From Fibrobacter sp. (GTDB lineage Bacteria > Fibrobacterota > Fibrobacteria > Fibrobacterales > Fibrobacteraceae), in the NCBI GenBank assembly GCA_031271785.1, contig JAISUZ010000106.1:1-36877 (forward strand): 36,877 bases of DNA. The letters are read 5' to 3'. The translations under genes and the position numbers were made by a program. How positions within the stretch are numbered: the first letter of the stretch is position 1; the number at the start of each line of letters is the position of its first letter. Below the pieces are notes generated by a model. It saw only the letters and a list, made by a program, of their open reading frames with translations, was not told the origin of the DNA and searched no databases. Below are positions 26,758-34,252 of this stretch, piece after piece.

Positions 26758-28134
26758 ATGATTAACTTAATTCTTTGCGGTGGTTGCGGAACGAGACTTT
26801 GGCCGATCAGTCGTGCGCTGATGCCGAAACAATTTGCCCGTTTGTTTGAAGGAAATTCTCTTTTTCAAAGAACGGTGCTTGCGAACCGCGTAGTCTGCCG
26901 TTCTCAATTTATTGTGAGTAACTCGGAACAATACTTTCTCGCCAAAGACCAGCTTGAAGATTTGAAAATGGAAAGTTCCTCACAGTTCCTGCTCGAACCC
27001 GTGGGGCGGAATACGGCGCCGGCCATTGCGCTAGCTTGCTTGACACTTTCTCCGGACGACATTGTTCTGGTATCGCCTTCGGATCACGTTATCAACAACA
27101 AAGAGGCGTACCTCAAGGTATTGGAACGCGCCCGGAAACTTGCTTCCGAAAATTATCTGGTGACTTTCGGCATTACGCCGACCGCTCCGGAAACCGGTTA
27201 CGGTTACATTGAAGCCGATCAGGAAAACGTCAAGCGCTTTGTGGAAAAACCGGATTTGGAAACCGCCAGGTCTTATTTAAAACAAGGTAATTTTTATTGG
27301 AACAGCGGTATTTTCTGCTTCAAAGTTTCCGTATTTTTGGAAGAACTTCAAAAGTATGCGCCGGAAATTTATAACGCCTCCGTACGTGCTTTATCGGAAG
27401 CAAAAACGGAAAATAATCTGATTCGTATCCGTCATGATAATATGGCGGAAATACCTTCGGATTCCATTGACTATGCGGTCATGGAAAAGTCAAACCGCGT
27501 GAAGGTGGTTCCGAGCGACATCGGTTGGTCGGATTTGGGTTCGTTTGAGGCGCTTTACAAAGAGTTTCCCCGGGAATCGAACGGAAACAATGTGAACGAA
27601 AAACACTTGCCGGTGAATTCCAAAAATTCTCTCGTGATCGGCAGTCAGCGTTTGATTGCGACCATTGATTTGAATGAGATGCTGATTGTCGATACGCCGG
27701 ATGCGCTTTTGGTTTCGCCGCTCAAGAGCAGCCAGAAAGTCAAGGAAGTGGTGGAAAGATTGAGAACGATCAATCCGGAACTCATAACCGTGCCGCAAAC
27801 CGTGAGCCGGCCGTGGGGCACCTATTCGGTGCTCGAATCTTCCGAGCGGTATAAAATGAAACGCATTGTAGTAAAACCGGGCGGAAGACTCTCGCTTCAG
27901 AAACATCTGCACCGCTCGGAACATTGGGTGGTGGTGAGCGGTACCGCCACCGTCACGGTCGGCGATGAAGTCTTTACCGTGCGCCCGAACGAATCCACTT
28001 ACATTCCGTCCGGCGAAACGCACCGTCTTCAAAACGAAGGCAAACTCCCGCTCGTGATTGTGGAAGTGCAAGTAGGCGAATATACCGGAGAAGATGATAT
28101 TTTCCGTATGGAAGACGATTACTTAAGAGTATAA
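26758..28134 (+). CDS. manC: Mannose-1-phosphate guanylyltransferase / mannose-6-phosphate isomerase
   Basis: A 458-residue enzyme supplying GDP-mannose. The N-terminal nucleotidyltransferase has LCGGCGTRLWPISR, PKQF, PVGRNTAPAIALA, SPSDH and FVEKPD. The C-terminal cupin (about 345-458) has RPWGTYSVLE, LQKHLHRSEHWVVVSGTA and YIPSGETHRLQN, the type II isomerase signature. The frame extends nine codons upstream into wza, but ATG 26758 has AGGCGGA about 4-8 nt before it and the conserved N-terminus. Last gene of the cluster; a strong terminator follows. Confidence 0.94.
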   Translation: MINLILCGGCGTRLWPISRALMPKQFARLFEGNSLFQRTVLANRVVCRSQFIVSNSEQYFLAKDQLEDLKMESSSQFLLEPVGRNTAPAIALACLTLSPDDIVLVSPSDHVINNKEAYLKVLERARKLASENYLVTFGITPTAPETGYGYIEADQENVKRFVEKPDLETARSYLKQGNFYWNSGIFCFKVSVFLEELQKYAPEIYNASVRALSEAKTENNLIRIRHDNMAEIPSDSIDYAVMEKSNRVKVVPSDIGWSDLGSFEALYKEFPRESNGNNVNEKHLPVNSKNSLVIGSQRLIATIDLNEMLIVDTPDALLVSPLKSSQKVKEVVERLRTINPELITVPQTVSRPWGTYSVLESSERYKMKRIVVKPGGRLSLQKHLHRSEHWVVVSGTATVTVGDEVFTVRPNESTYIPSGETHRLQNEGKLPLVIVEVQVGEYTGEDDIFRMEDDYLRV

Positions 28135-28159
28135 TTCGTTCATAATAAGAATTTCCGAG

Positions 28160-28193
28160 CGCCCGGAATATAAAATTCCGGGCGTATCTTTTT
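28160..28193 (+). terminator. Rho-independent terminator after manC
   Basis: CGCCCGGAAT (28160-28169) pairs perfectly with ATTCCGGGCG (28175-28184) around a 5-base loop, followed by a T-rich run to 28193. It closes the polysaccharide operon. Confidence 0.9.
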
Positions 28194-28250
28194 CCGCCGG
28201 AAAACTCCTGATCATCTTAAACCGCATGAGTGAACCGTTTTTCGGATTTC

Positions 28251-28256
28251 TATATT
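28251..28256 (+). promoter_or_regulatory. Candidate -10 element of thyA
   Basis: TATATT at 28251-28256 is followed by only 7 nt before the ATG at 28264, with no Shine-Dalgarno. The upstream terminator means thyA needs its own promoter, so this is a good candidate for a leaderless start. The -35 is weak (GTGAAC near 28230). Confidence 0.45.
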
Positions 28257-28263
28257 ACTCTTT

Positions 28264-29058
28264 ATGAAGCAATATCTTGATCTTCTCTCCGATTTGACGG
28301 CAAACGGGATTTTCCGCGAAGACCGTACGGGAACCGGAACATATTCCGTTTTCGGCCGGCAATGCCGTTATGATCTTTCCAAAGGTTTTCCTTGCCTTAC
28401 CACTAAAAAACTTCACCTGCGTTCGATCATTGTAGAACTGTTATGGTTTCTCCGCGGAGATACGAATATTAAATTCCTGCACGATAATAAGGTGACGATT
28501 TGGGATGAATGGGCCGATGCCAACGGCGACTTGGGTCCCGTTTACGGAAAACAGTGGAGAAGCTGGGAAACGGCGGACGGAAGAGTGATCGACCAAATTA
28601 CGAATGTAGTTGAAAGTATTCGAAAGAATCCGGATTCTCGCCGGCATTTGGTATGTGCATGGAATGTGGCGGATGTCGATAAAATGGCGCTCCCGCCTTG
28701 CCATTGCCTGTTTCAGTTTTATGTCGCGAACGGAAAACTCTCCTGCCAGCTTTATCAGCGGAGCGCGGATACTTTTCTCGGCGTTCCGTTCAACATCGCC
28801 TCTTACGCGCTCCTCACCATGATGATCGCTCAGGTGACGGGGCTTCAAGCCGGTGAGTTTGTACATACTTTCGGGGATCTTCATTTGTATTCCAACCATG
28901 TGGAACAGGCGAAAGAACAACTTTCCCGCACGCCCAGAAACCTCCCCGAAATGAAAATCAATCCCGAAGTAAAAAATCTTTTTGAATTTCAGTTGTCCGA
29001 TTTTGAACTTGTGAATTATGATCCTTATCCTGCGATCAAGGCGCCGATAGCCGTATGA
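28264..29058 (+). CDS. thyA: Thymidylate synthase
   Basis: A 264-residue enzyme making dTMP from dUMP using methylene-tetrahydrofolate, the same length as the E. coli enzyme. The nucleophile is in [10 protein letters not shown] (C146), the phosphate-binding arginines lie in [10 protein letters not shown] and DSRRHLV, and the folate-binding C-terminus ends IKAPIAV. It overlaps folA by 4 bases (ATGA), giving the common thyA-folA couple. It starts right after an independent terminator, with a -10-like box 7 nt upstream and no Shine-Dalgarno. Confidence 0.97.
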   Translation: MKQYLDLLSDLTANGIFREDRTGTGTYSVFGRQCRYDLSKGFPCLTTKKLHLRSIIVELLWFLRGDTNIKFLHDNKVTIWDEWADANGDLGPVYGKQWRSWETADGRVIDQITNVVESIRKNPDSRRHLVCAWNVADVDKMALPPCHCLFQFYVANGKLSCQLYQRSADTFLGVPFNIASYALLTMMIAQVTGLQAGEFVHTFGDLHLYSNHVEQAKEQLSRTPRNLPEMKINPEVKNLFEFQLSDFELVNYDPYPAIKAPIAV

Positions 29059-29540
29059 TTATTGCAGCGATTGTAGCGGTATCGGAAAATCAGGTGATCG
29101 GAAAAGACGGGCATTTACCGTGGCATTTACCGCGCGACCTCAAGTATTTTAAGGAAGTCACTACCGGGCATCATATTATTCTCGGGCGTAAAAATTATCA
29201 GGATGTGGGGCGGCCGCTCCCGAACCGGACGAACCTCGTGCTTTCCCGAGACCCGAAATTCGAAGCGCCGGGGTGTATCGTTTGTTCTTCTTTGGACGAC
29301 GCGTTTTCTACCGCGCGCCGCGCCGGGGAAACGGAATGTTTCGTGGTGGGCGGCGCGGAAGTTTATCGGATGGCGCTCCCGTACTGCACGCGGCTTTATT
29401 TAACGCGGGTGCTTGCCGAAGTTCCCGGCGATGTTTTTATGCCGGATCTTGGAAATTCATGGGTGCTGGTTTCCGAAAAGCGGGCGGAGGCAGACGAAAA
29501 AAACAGTTTTTCTTGCTCATTTCAGGTCTGGGAACGATAA
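29055..29540 (+). CDS. folA: Dihydrofolate reductase
   Basis: A 161-residue enzyme regenerating tetrahydrofolate consumed by ThyA. Features: [32 protein letters not shown] (spans about 2-33, acidic active-site residue D28 in LPRDL), [26 protein letters not shown] and [10 protein letters not shown]. It is translationally coupled to thyA through an ATGA overlap. Confidence 0.95.
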   Translation: MIIAAIVAVSENQVIGKDGHLPWHLPRDLKYFKEVTTGHHIILGRKNYQDVGRPLPNRTNLVLSRDPKFEAPGCIVCSSLDDAFSTARRAGETECFVVGGAEVYRMALPYCTRLYLTRVLAEVPGDVFMPDLGNSWVLVSEKRAEADEKNSFSCSFQVWER

Positions 29541-29599
29541 ATTTTACTAATTTGCGGGGCAAATCGTCCTATCTTCGAAAATCAATGCAGAGGTTTATT

Positions 29600-29869
29600 A
29601 TGTCAGAATCCCCAATCGAAAAAAAAGTCCCGGTCAAACCAGCAAATTCTAAACCAAAACCCAAGAGAAACCGCCCCGCCAAACCTTTTGCAAAGGCGCC
29701 GTCCACAGCAAAAGCCTCCACATTTTCCGATTCCATTGCGGACCGTCTCGGCGAAAAGCTCGCGGCAAAATTGAAAAAGCATCCCGACGATGTAATCAAA
29801 CGCCGGATTAAAGAAGCCCAGTCGGACCCCAAGGTTCAAGAAGCGAGCGCGAAATTCGGCTCCAACTAA
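29600..29869 (+). CDS. Small basic hypothetical protein
   Basis: An 89-residue protein I do not recognise. The first half is a disordered-looking Lys/Pro/Ala-rich stretch (KKVPVKPANSKPKPKRN, then RPAKPFAKAP) and the second a short predicted helical part (FSDSIADRLGEKLAAKLKKHPDDVI and on to AKFGSN). The start is the ATG at 29600 with AGAGG 7 nt upstream; an ATG at 29585 in frame lacks a site and the frame extends into folA without meaning. TATCTT (29570-29575) is a candidate -10. The composition suggests nucleic-acid or ribosome binding, but this is only an inference. Confidence 0.65.
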   Translation: MSESPIEKKVPVKPANSKPKPKRNRPAKPFAKAPSTAKASTFSDSIADRLGEKLAAKLKKHPDDVIKRRIKEAQSDPKVQEASAKFGSN

Positions 29870-29885
29870 AAGGGCCTCAAAATTC

Positions 29886-29958
29886 GTCCTCATAGCTCAA
29901 TTGGATAGAGCGCGCCCCTCCTAAGGGTGATATCTGCGTTCGATTCGCGGTGGGGATA
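29886..29958 (+). tRNA. tRNA-Arg (anticodon CCU)
   Basis: A full cloverleaf can be folded. The acceptor stem is GTCCTCA/TGGGGAT, the D arm GCTC...GAGC, the anticodon stem CGCCC/GGGTG with loop CTCCTAA (anticodon CCT), and the T arm CTGCG-TTCGATT-CGCGG. The discriminator base is A (29958), and CCA is not encoded. It reads AGG codons. A hairpin terminator follows 2 bases later. Confidence 0.93.
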
Positions 29959-29960
29959 TA

Positions 29961-29987
29961 AAAGGTTCGCCTTGAGCGAACCTTTTT
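29961..29987 (+). terminator. Rho-independent terminator after tRNA-Arg
   Basis: AAAGGTTCGC (29961-29970) pairs with GCGAACCTTT (29976-29985) around CTTGA, ending in a five-T run (29983-29987). Confidence 0.88.
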
Positions 29988-30002
29988 GCATTTGTTAAAG
30001 CG

Positions 30003-30267
30003 GGCGTGCCCCGGCCTTTACCTTTCGGCATTGCAAACCGAAGGCCGGGTCGGCGTGTCTCCGGGCTACCCTCCGGTCGGTGCTGCGCACTGCGCGCAAA
30101 GCGCGCACCCTCCGCCTGCCTCACGTGTCTTCGCGCGATTCCAACACTTTTTGCGCATCAATACAGTTCGCTCCGGCATAAAAAGTATTCTCAATGTGCG
30201 CCGCCACTTGGTTTCCAAGCCGGAGCGGCTTCCAGCCTAAAAATTTGTCCCACCAAGTGGCGGCGCA
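30003..30267 (+). repeat. Composite dispersed repeat, copy B
   Basis: It lies between tRNA-Arg and the TIR gene. 30059-30095 (37 nt) and 30109-30136 (28 nt) are identical to 36487-36523 and 36536-36563 in copy C, and most of the element is the reverse complement of copy A (20258-20617). The distal end holds a perfect 15-bp inverted repeat, TGCGCCGCCACTTGG (30197-30211) with its complement at 30253-30267, and a nested AAGCCG-GAG-CGGCTT hairpin. It contains short open frames with no domain support. Confidence 0.7.
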
Positions 30268-30561
30268 GATGAAGAAAGTCTTCCATGCCTGTTCGAGCTT
30301 GACAAATATACCCGAAGATCATGCCCTCAAGGGGGGAGCGGAAGACATGCCGCGCGTCCCGGCGACGGGTGAAGCCGAGAATGGACGCGCGATCAGCAGG
30401 GCTGAAGCGAGGGGGATCTCCCCCTTTACAAAAAAACAGGGATTCGTTTGCGGGGAATCGGTAATTCCATGCCCGAATAAATTAATTTGCGCGCGTTTTG
30501 TTGCGAATTCCCTCGATTTTTTCTATCTTTCCCAAATAGTTTTTAAAGATTTGGAACTTGC
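30268..30561. other. Non-coding stretch upstream of the TIR gene
   Basis: About 290 bases with no supported gene. The first half is GC-rich (including GGGGGATCTCCCCC near 30410-30424, a small palindrome), the last 80 bases are AT-rich and hold the predicted TIR promoter. Confidence 0.55.
30501..30529 (+). promoter_or_regulatory. Predicted promoter of the TIR-DHH unit
   Basis: TTGCGA (30501-30506), a 17-base spacer and TATCTT (30524-30529). Initiation near 30536 would leave a leader of about 26 nt before the ATG at 30562. The only ribosome-binding candidate is a weak TTGGAAC. The TATCTT box matches the one predicted for lysS. Confidence 0.45.
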
Positions 30562-31719
30562 ATGGCCGGCAAATTTGATATTTTCATCTCATATAGGCGC
30601 AAAGGCGGTTACGATACCGCGAAATTACTTTATGATAGACTTCGCCTGGATGGTTACTCCGTTTCTTTTGATATCGATACTTTGGAAAAGGGTAATTTCG
30701 ACGATGAACTTGAAAAGCGGGTTCATGATTGTAAAGATTTTATCCTGGTTTTGAGTCCGGGGGTGTTTGACCGGTTTTTTGATCCGAATTGCATTCCGGA
30801 AGATGACTGGGTGCGCCGTGAGATTTCCTGCGCGCTGCGATTGAATAAAAATATTGTTCCGCTCGCCCTTGACGGTTTTGCCTACCCAAGTCAAAGTCTG
30901 CCCGCCGATGTAAAAGATATTTTGCGTAAAAATGTGATCGATTTGAGTCCGAGGCATTTTGAGAGCGCTTATACCAATTTGAAAACCAAGTTTTTGCTTT
31001 CCAAGCAGAGTTTTGCAACCCGGCATAAAAAGAGCATTATCGCATTTGCGGCGGCGGCTGTTTTGGTTCTCGCGGCTTGCGCGTTTATGGCGATTTCCGC
31101 GATTTATGCTCAAAAAGATTTGGAGGCGAAAGAGGCCGAATTAAAAGCGCAGGAGTTGCAAGCGTCGGCGCAAAGAATAGTGGATTCGTTGCGGGTCGCC
31201 AAAGAGTCGGAGATTGCCCGCGCCACCGATTCGATTGCGCGTTACATTGATTCGGTGAAAAAAGCAAGCGCCGCGACAGCGAAACCGAGAACGGCGGGCA
31301 CCACGAACGTTACTCATGTTACCCATGTTACGAATGTGCAAGCGCCGCCGCCGCCGGTTCCGTCTTCATCCGGTAAAACGCTTCATTGGCGCAGCGGAAG
31401 CCGGGGCGCCGATCAAATTATTTTTGATAAAATCAAGTATGCCGGGATTGAAAAATCAAAATGTTCCGGCAATAACTTGCAGTTGACCGTCAATAAAGCT
31501 TCGTGTAAAGTGGCGAATGTGAAAGGGCAGGTTTCCTGCAATTGGTCTCCGAAATTAACGGTTTCCACCTGCGATAATCGTCCGGTGGCTTCGTTCGATT
31601 CTCAAAATATCAATACCGGTATTTTGGATAATGAAGAACTTGCCAAAAAATCTCTGGAAACGATGGCGAGACAAATTAATTTGACCGCGTGGGTTTCCGA
31701 TTTGCGAAAGCTTAAATAG
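30562..31719 (+). CDS. Membrane-anchored TIR-domain protein with Cys-containing ectodomain
   Basis: A 385-residue protein. Residues 1-145 are a bacterial TIR domain: KFDIFISYRRKGGYDTAKLLYDRL, FDIDTLEKGNFDDEL, DFILVLSPGVFD, and DDWVRREISCAL, in which E87 sits where TIR NADases have the catalytic glutamate. A positively charged RHKK precedes one transmembrane helix (about 157-181). A charged coiled-coil-like stretch (184-235), a TNVTHVTHVTNV run, a PPPP hinge and a C-terminal domain (about 270-385) with four cysteines (C301, C315, C326, C337) follow. The positive-inside rule puts the TIR in the cytoplasm and the cysteines outside. NADase activity, or use as scaffold only, cannot be decided. A DHH phosphoesterase gene follows after 8 bases. 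Confidence 0.85.
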   Translation: MAGKFDIFISYRRKGGYDTAKLLYDRLRLDGYSVSFDIDTLEKGNFDDELEKRVHDCKDFILVLSPGVFDRFFDPNCIPEDDWVRREISCALRLNKNIVPLALDGFAYPSQSLPADVKDILRKNVIDLSPRHFESAYTNLKTKFLLSKQSFATRHKKSIIAFAAAAVLVLAACAFMAISAIYAQKDLEAKEAELKAQELQASAQRIVDSLRVAKESEIARATDSIARYIDSVKKASAATAKPRTAGTTNVTHVTHVTNVQAPPPPVPSSSGKTLHWRSGSRGADQIIFDKIKYAGIEKSKCSGNNLQLTVNKASCKVANVKGQVSCNWSPKLTVSTCDNRPVASFDSQNINTGILDNEELAKKSLETMARQINLTAWVSDLRKLK

Positions 31720-31727
31720 AGAAAGTC

Positions 31728-33182
31728 ATGAAACTTTCGGATCTTTTGCCGTATCGAAAAATTATTTTGCAAACGCATAATATTCCCGATGCCGATGCCG
31801 TGTCTTCGGCTTTTGTGCTGCAAAAGTTTTTTGAAAAACAGGGGGCTTCGGCGCGCCTTGTTTACGGCGGTCCCGCCAAAATAACCAAACCCAGTTTGCT
31901 TATGTTTATAGAGGCGTTGAATATTGAGATCGAATACGTTTCCGAAATTCCGGCAGATACCGATTTGCTGATTACGGTGGATTGCCAATACGGGGCGGGG
32001 AATGTGCAAAAGTTTCCGTGTCCTGCTTTTGCGGTGATCGACCATCATCGTCCGGAAATAGTCGAAAACGAACTTTGTGAAATTAATCCGCATTTAGGGA
32101 GCTGCGCTACTTTGGTTTACAGCATGCTCTTAAAAGAGCATGCGGAAGATTTTATCAATCGGGAAAATATCAGAACCGCTTTGTATTACGGTCTTTTCAC
32201 CGATACCAACGGACTTTCGGAACTCAGGCACCCGCTGGACCGCGATTTGTCCGATGTGCCGTTCGACAGGCCTCTCCTGAAAAAATTAAAGAACGCGACC
32301 ATTACCATGCCCGAACTTTCCATTGTTTCGGGTGCGCTTGCCGATGTGAGCGTGGTTGAGAATATCGGTTTATTTAGAGCGGTTCCCTGTGATCCGAATA
32401 TTCTCGGTTTTTCAAGCGATATTGCCATGCAGGTCGATACTTTGGATGCCTGCATCTTATTTGCTCCCGCCGGTCCCGGAATTAAAATTTCGGTGAGAAG
32501 CTGTTCCCGTGAAATTATGGCGAACGAACTTGCTGCATTTTTGTGCGATGGGTTCGGCAGCGGCGGTGGAAATCTTGAAAAAGCGGGCGGCTTTTTTAAG
32601 AATACCGAAGAACATTTATTCAATAAACTTCGGGAATATATTACCGCGTTCGATAAAATTTATGCCGGCGTTACTCCGGTGGACTTTGGTTCCATGAAAC
32701 GGTACCGCAAGCTCCCGAATGAAGTGGGTTTTTGCGTGCTTACCGATTTGTTTCAAGCGGGCGCGAAGCTTACCGTGCGTACTCTGGAAGGCGATGTGGA
32801 TTTAACGGCAAGCGACGATATTTATATTATGATTGGAATCGAGGGTGAAATTTACCCGATTCTAAAAGAAAAATTTGAGAAGAATTATAAGGTGCTTGAT
32901 AAAAAATACGAGCTCGTTTCGGAGTACCCGCCTACAGTGATCGACCGGTACAACGGTGAAAAACATTCTATATTAAGTTATGCAAAAGTCTGCGTTCCTG
33001 TTTTTGAAAAAATCATTAAAGCCAAACAAATCGACAAGCGAACCAAAGTGTTCACTTATTGGGATACCGAGAAGTATTTTTCGGGAGTTCCGGGCGACTT
33101 TTTAGCCGCGAACGAAAATGATTTACAGGATTGCTGGATCGTAAATGAGCGTATTTTTTATAAAACGTATGAGTTAATCTAG
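31728..33182 (+). CDS. DHH-family phosphoesterase with duplicated C-terminal PGDYG-like module
   Basis: A 484-residue protein. The DHH domain has all metal motifs: HNIPDADA (H17, D21, D23), VDCQ (D85), DHHRPE (D105-H107) and GLFTDTNGL (D159). The DHHA1 substrate domain follows, with GSGGGNLEKAGGF (277-289), but the usual histidine of GGGH is asparagine (N282). Relatives hydrolyse nanoRNA, pAp or cyclic dinucleotides. Residues about 345-393 and 438-484 look like two copies of a small module (SDDIYI...GEIYPILKEKFEKNYKVL and PGDFLAANENDLQD...FYKTYEL) resembling the PGDYG family. It begins 8 bases after the TIR gene and is probably cotranscribed. Substrate unknown. Confidence 0.87.
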   Translation: MKLSDLLPYRKIILQTHNIPDADAVSSAFVLQKFFEKQGASARLVYGGPAKITKPSLLMFIEALNIEIEYVSEIPADTDLLITVDCQYGAGNVQKFPCPAFAVIDHHRPEIVENELCEINPHLGSCATLVYSMLLKEHAEDFINRENIRTALYYGLFTDTNGLSELRHPLDRDLSDVPFDRPLLKKLKNATITMPELSIVSGALADVSVVENIGLFRAVPCDPNILGFSSDIAMQVDTLDACILFAPAGPGIKISVRSCSREIMANELAAFLCDGFGSGGGNLEKAGGFFKNTEEHLFNKLREYITAFDKIYAGVTPVDFGSMKRYRKLPNEVGFCVLTDLFQAGAKLTVRTLEGDVDLTASDDIYIMIGIEGEIYPILKEKFEKNYKVLDKKYELVSEYPPTVIDRYNGEKHSILSYAKVCVPVFEKIIKAKQIDKRTKVFTYWDTEKYFSGVPGDFLAANENDLQDCWIVNERIFYKTYELI

Positions 33183-33329
33183 GACTTGCGGTCGTTCTCG
33201 CTCAACGCCCGTCTTTTGATGGATTCGGCGATTTTCTGTTTTTTTCTCTTTTTCCGGGACTTTGCATCTAAATTAACCAAAAGTGATTCTCAGGAACCGG
33301 TTTTCGGCAGTCGTATGTCTTGTTTTTTC

Positions 33330-33335
33330 TATTTT
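33330..33335 (+). promoter_or_regulatory. Candidate -10 element of the CsgG-like gene
   Basis: TATTTT at 33330-33335 ends 6 nt before the ATG at 33342, with no Shine-Dalgarno. An mRNA starting at or next to the ATG is predicted. T-richness lowers confidence. Confidence 0.35.
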
Positions 33336-33341
33336 TGTCAC

Positions 33342-34244
33342 ATGAAATTCATACTTGTATTGTTATTCATCGCAGTTGGTGCATGGGCACAGGCAGTACA
33401 GGATACCGGTGCTGTTCAAAGCAAAACCATCGCCGTTTTGGAAATCATCATTCCGGAAAATTCCGAAGAACCCGATGATGACGAATTTTCCGAAGAACCG
33501 GCCAATGAGCTAACCGTTAAGGAAACCGAATTTTTAAGTTCCGAACTGCGCCGTCAGGCTGTGACTTATTTTCCCAAAGAAAAATTTAATGTGCTCACCA
33601 AGGGGCAAGTTATCGACCGTATCCCCGAAGATGCCGAAGATCTCACCAACGCTGTTAGTATCGGCAAGGCGATTCGGGCGGATTATGTCACTTACGGGCA
33701 AGTGGGCCGGCTCGGCAAATTACTCACTCTGAAAATTGAACTCTATGATGTCGCCGACGGAACGATTCTCGGTGAATTTAATGACGAAGCTCCCGACATG
33801 AATGGTTTGGTAGATGCCATTCGAGGAAGAATCCCAGCCTTGTTTGCTTATGTTTACAAAGAACCGGCGGTTACCGTTGATGTTAAGCCGGATTCCACTC
33901 TTGTTTCCGCACTTCAAAACTTACAGCAGACGGTTGTACAACAATCGGAACAGCAAAGAAAACCGAAAGTTTCCAAATGGGTTGCCATTGGTTTTGATGT
34001 TTTAGCGGTGGCTGCGGTCGGTTTCGGCGTTTATCAGCACATGCAAGCTTCCAGGTATTACGATGACTACAAAGAGATAAAGCGCCCTTCCAAAGCCGAA
34101 CTGGAAAGTTCGGGGAATAACCCCGACCCTGAAATTGCAAGAACCTACGATAAAGTAGAAAGCGCTAAGAGTGCGAGAGATATTGCCGCTATCGCGGCGG
34201 GTGTATTGTTAGCTTCCGGCGTAACCATTCACATTGTGTTTTGA
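33342..34244 (+). CDS. Exported CsgG/FlgO-like protein with C-terminal membrane segments
   Basis: A 300-residue protein of unknown role. A Sec signal peptide ends AWA|QAV near residue 18. The next 150 residues (KTIAVLEIII, FLSSELRRQAVTYFPKEKFNVLTKGQVIDRIPE, ADYVTYGQVGRLGKLLTLKIELYDVADGTILGEF) match the general pattern of CsgG/FlgO/TolB-N-like domains found in envelope proteins. Two hydrophobic helices follow (about 205-228 and 277-300), the latter at the extreme C-terminus. ATG 33342 is preferred over an upstream TTG because it opens the signal peptide. The lipoprotein gene downstream begins 8 bases after its stop, so the two probably share an mRNA. Confidence 0.75.
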   Translation: MKFILVLLFIAVGAWAQAVQDTGAVQSKTIAVLEIIIPENSEEPDDDEFSEEPANELTVKETEFLSSELRRQAVTYFPKEKFNVLTKGQVIDRIPEDAEDLTNAVSIGKAIRADYVTYGQVGRLGKLLTLKIELYDVADGTILGEFNDEAPDMNGLVDAIRGRIPALFAYVYKEPAVTVDVKPDSTLVSALQNLQQTVVQQSEQQRKPKVSKWVAIGFDVLAVAAVGFGVYQHMQASRYYDDYKEIKRPSKAELESSGNNPDPEIARTYDKVESAKSARDIAAIAAGVLLASGVTIHIVF

Positions 34245-34252
34245 GGTTTAAA

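Noticed and set aside
28160-28193. Attenuator or riboswitch ahead of thyA
   Set aside because: The hairpin is a simple terminator directly after manC, with no alternative antiterminator pairing visible.
29886-29958. tRNA-Arg as an integration site
   Set aside because: No integrase gene and no repeated tRNA 3' end were seen downstream; the following repeat is a different, dispersed family.
29986-30272. Short frames in repeat copy B, also seen in copies A and C
   Set aside because: They exist because the repeat sequence itself is open in several frames; the same peptides appear from both strands in the other copies.
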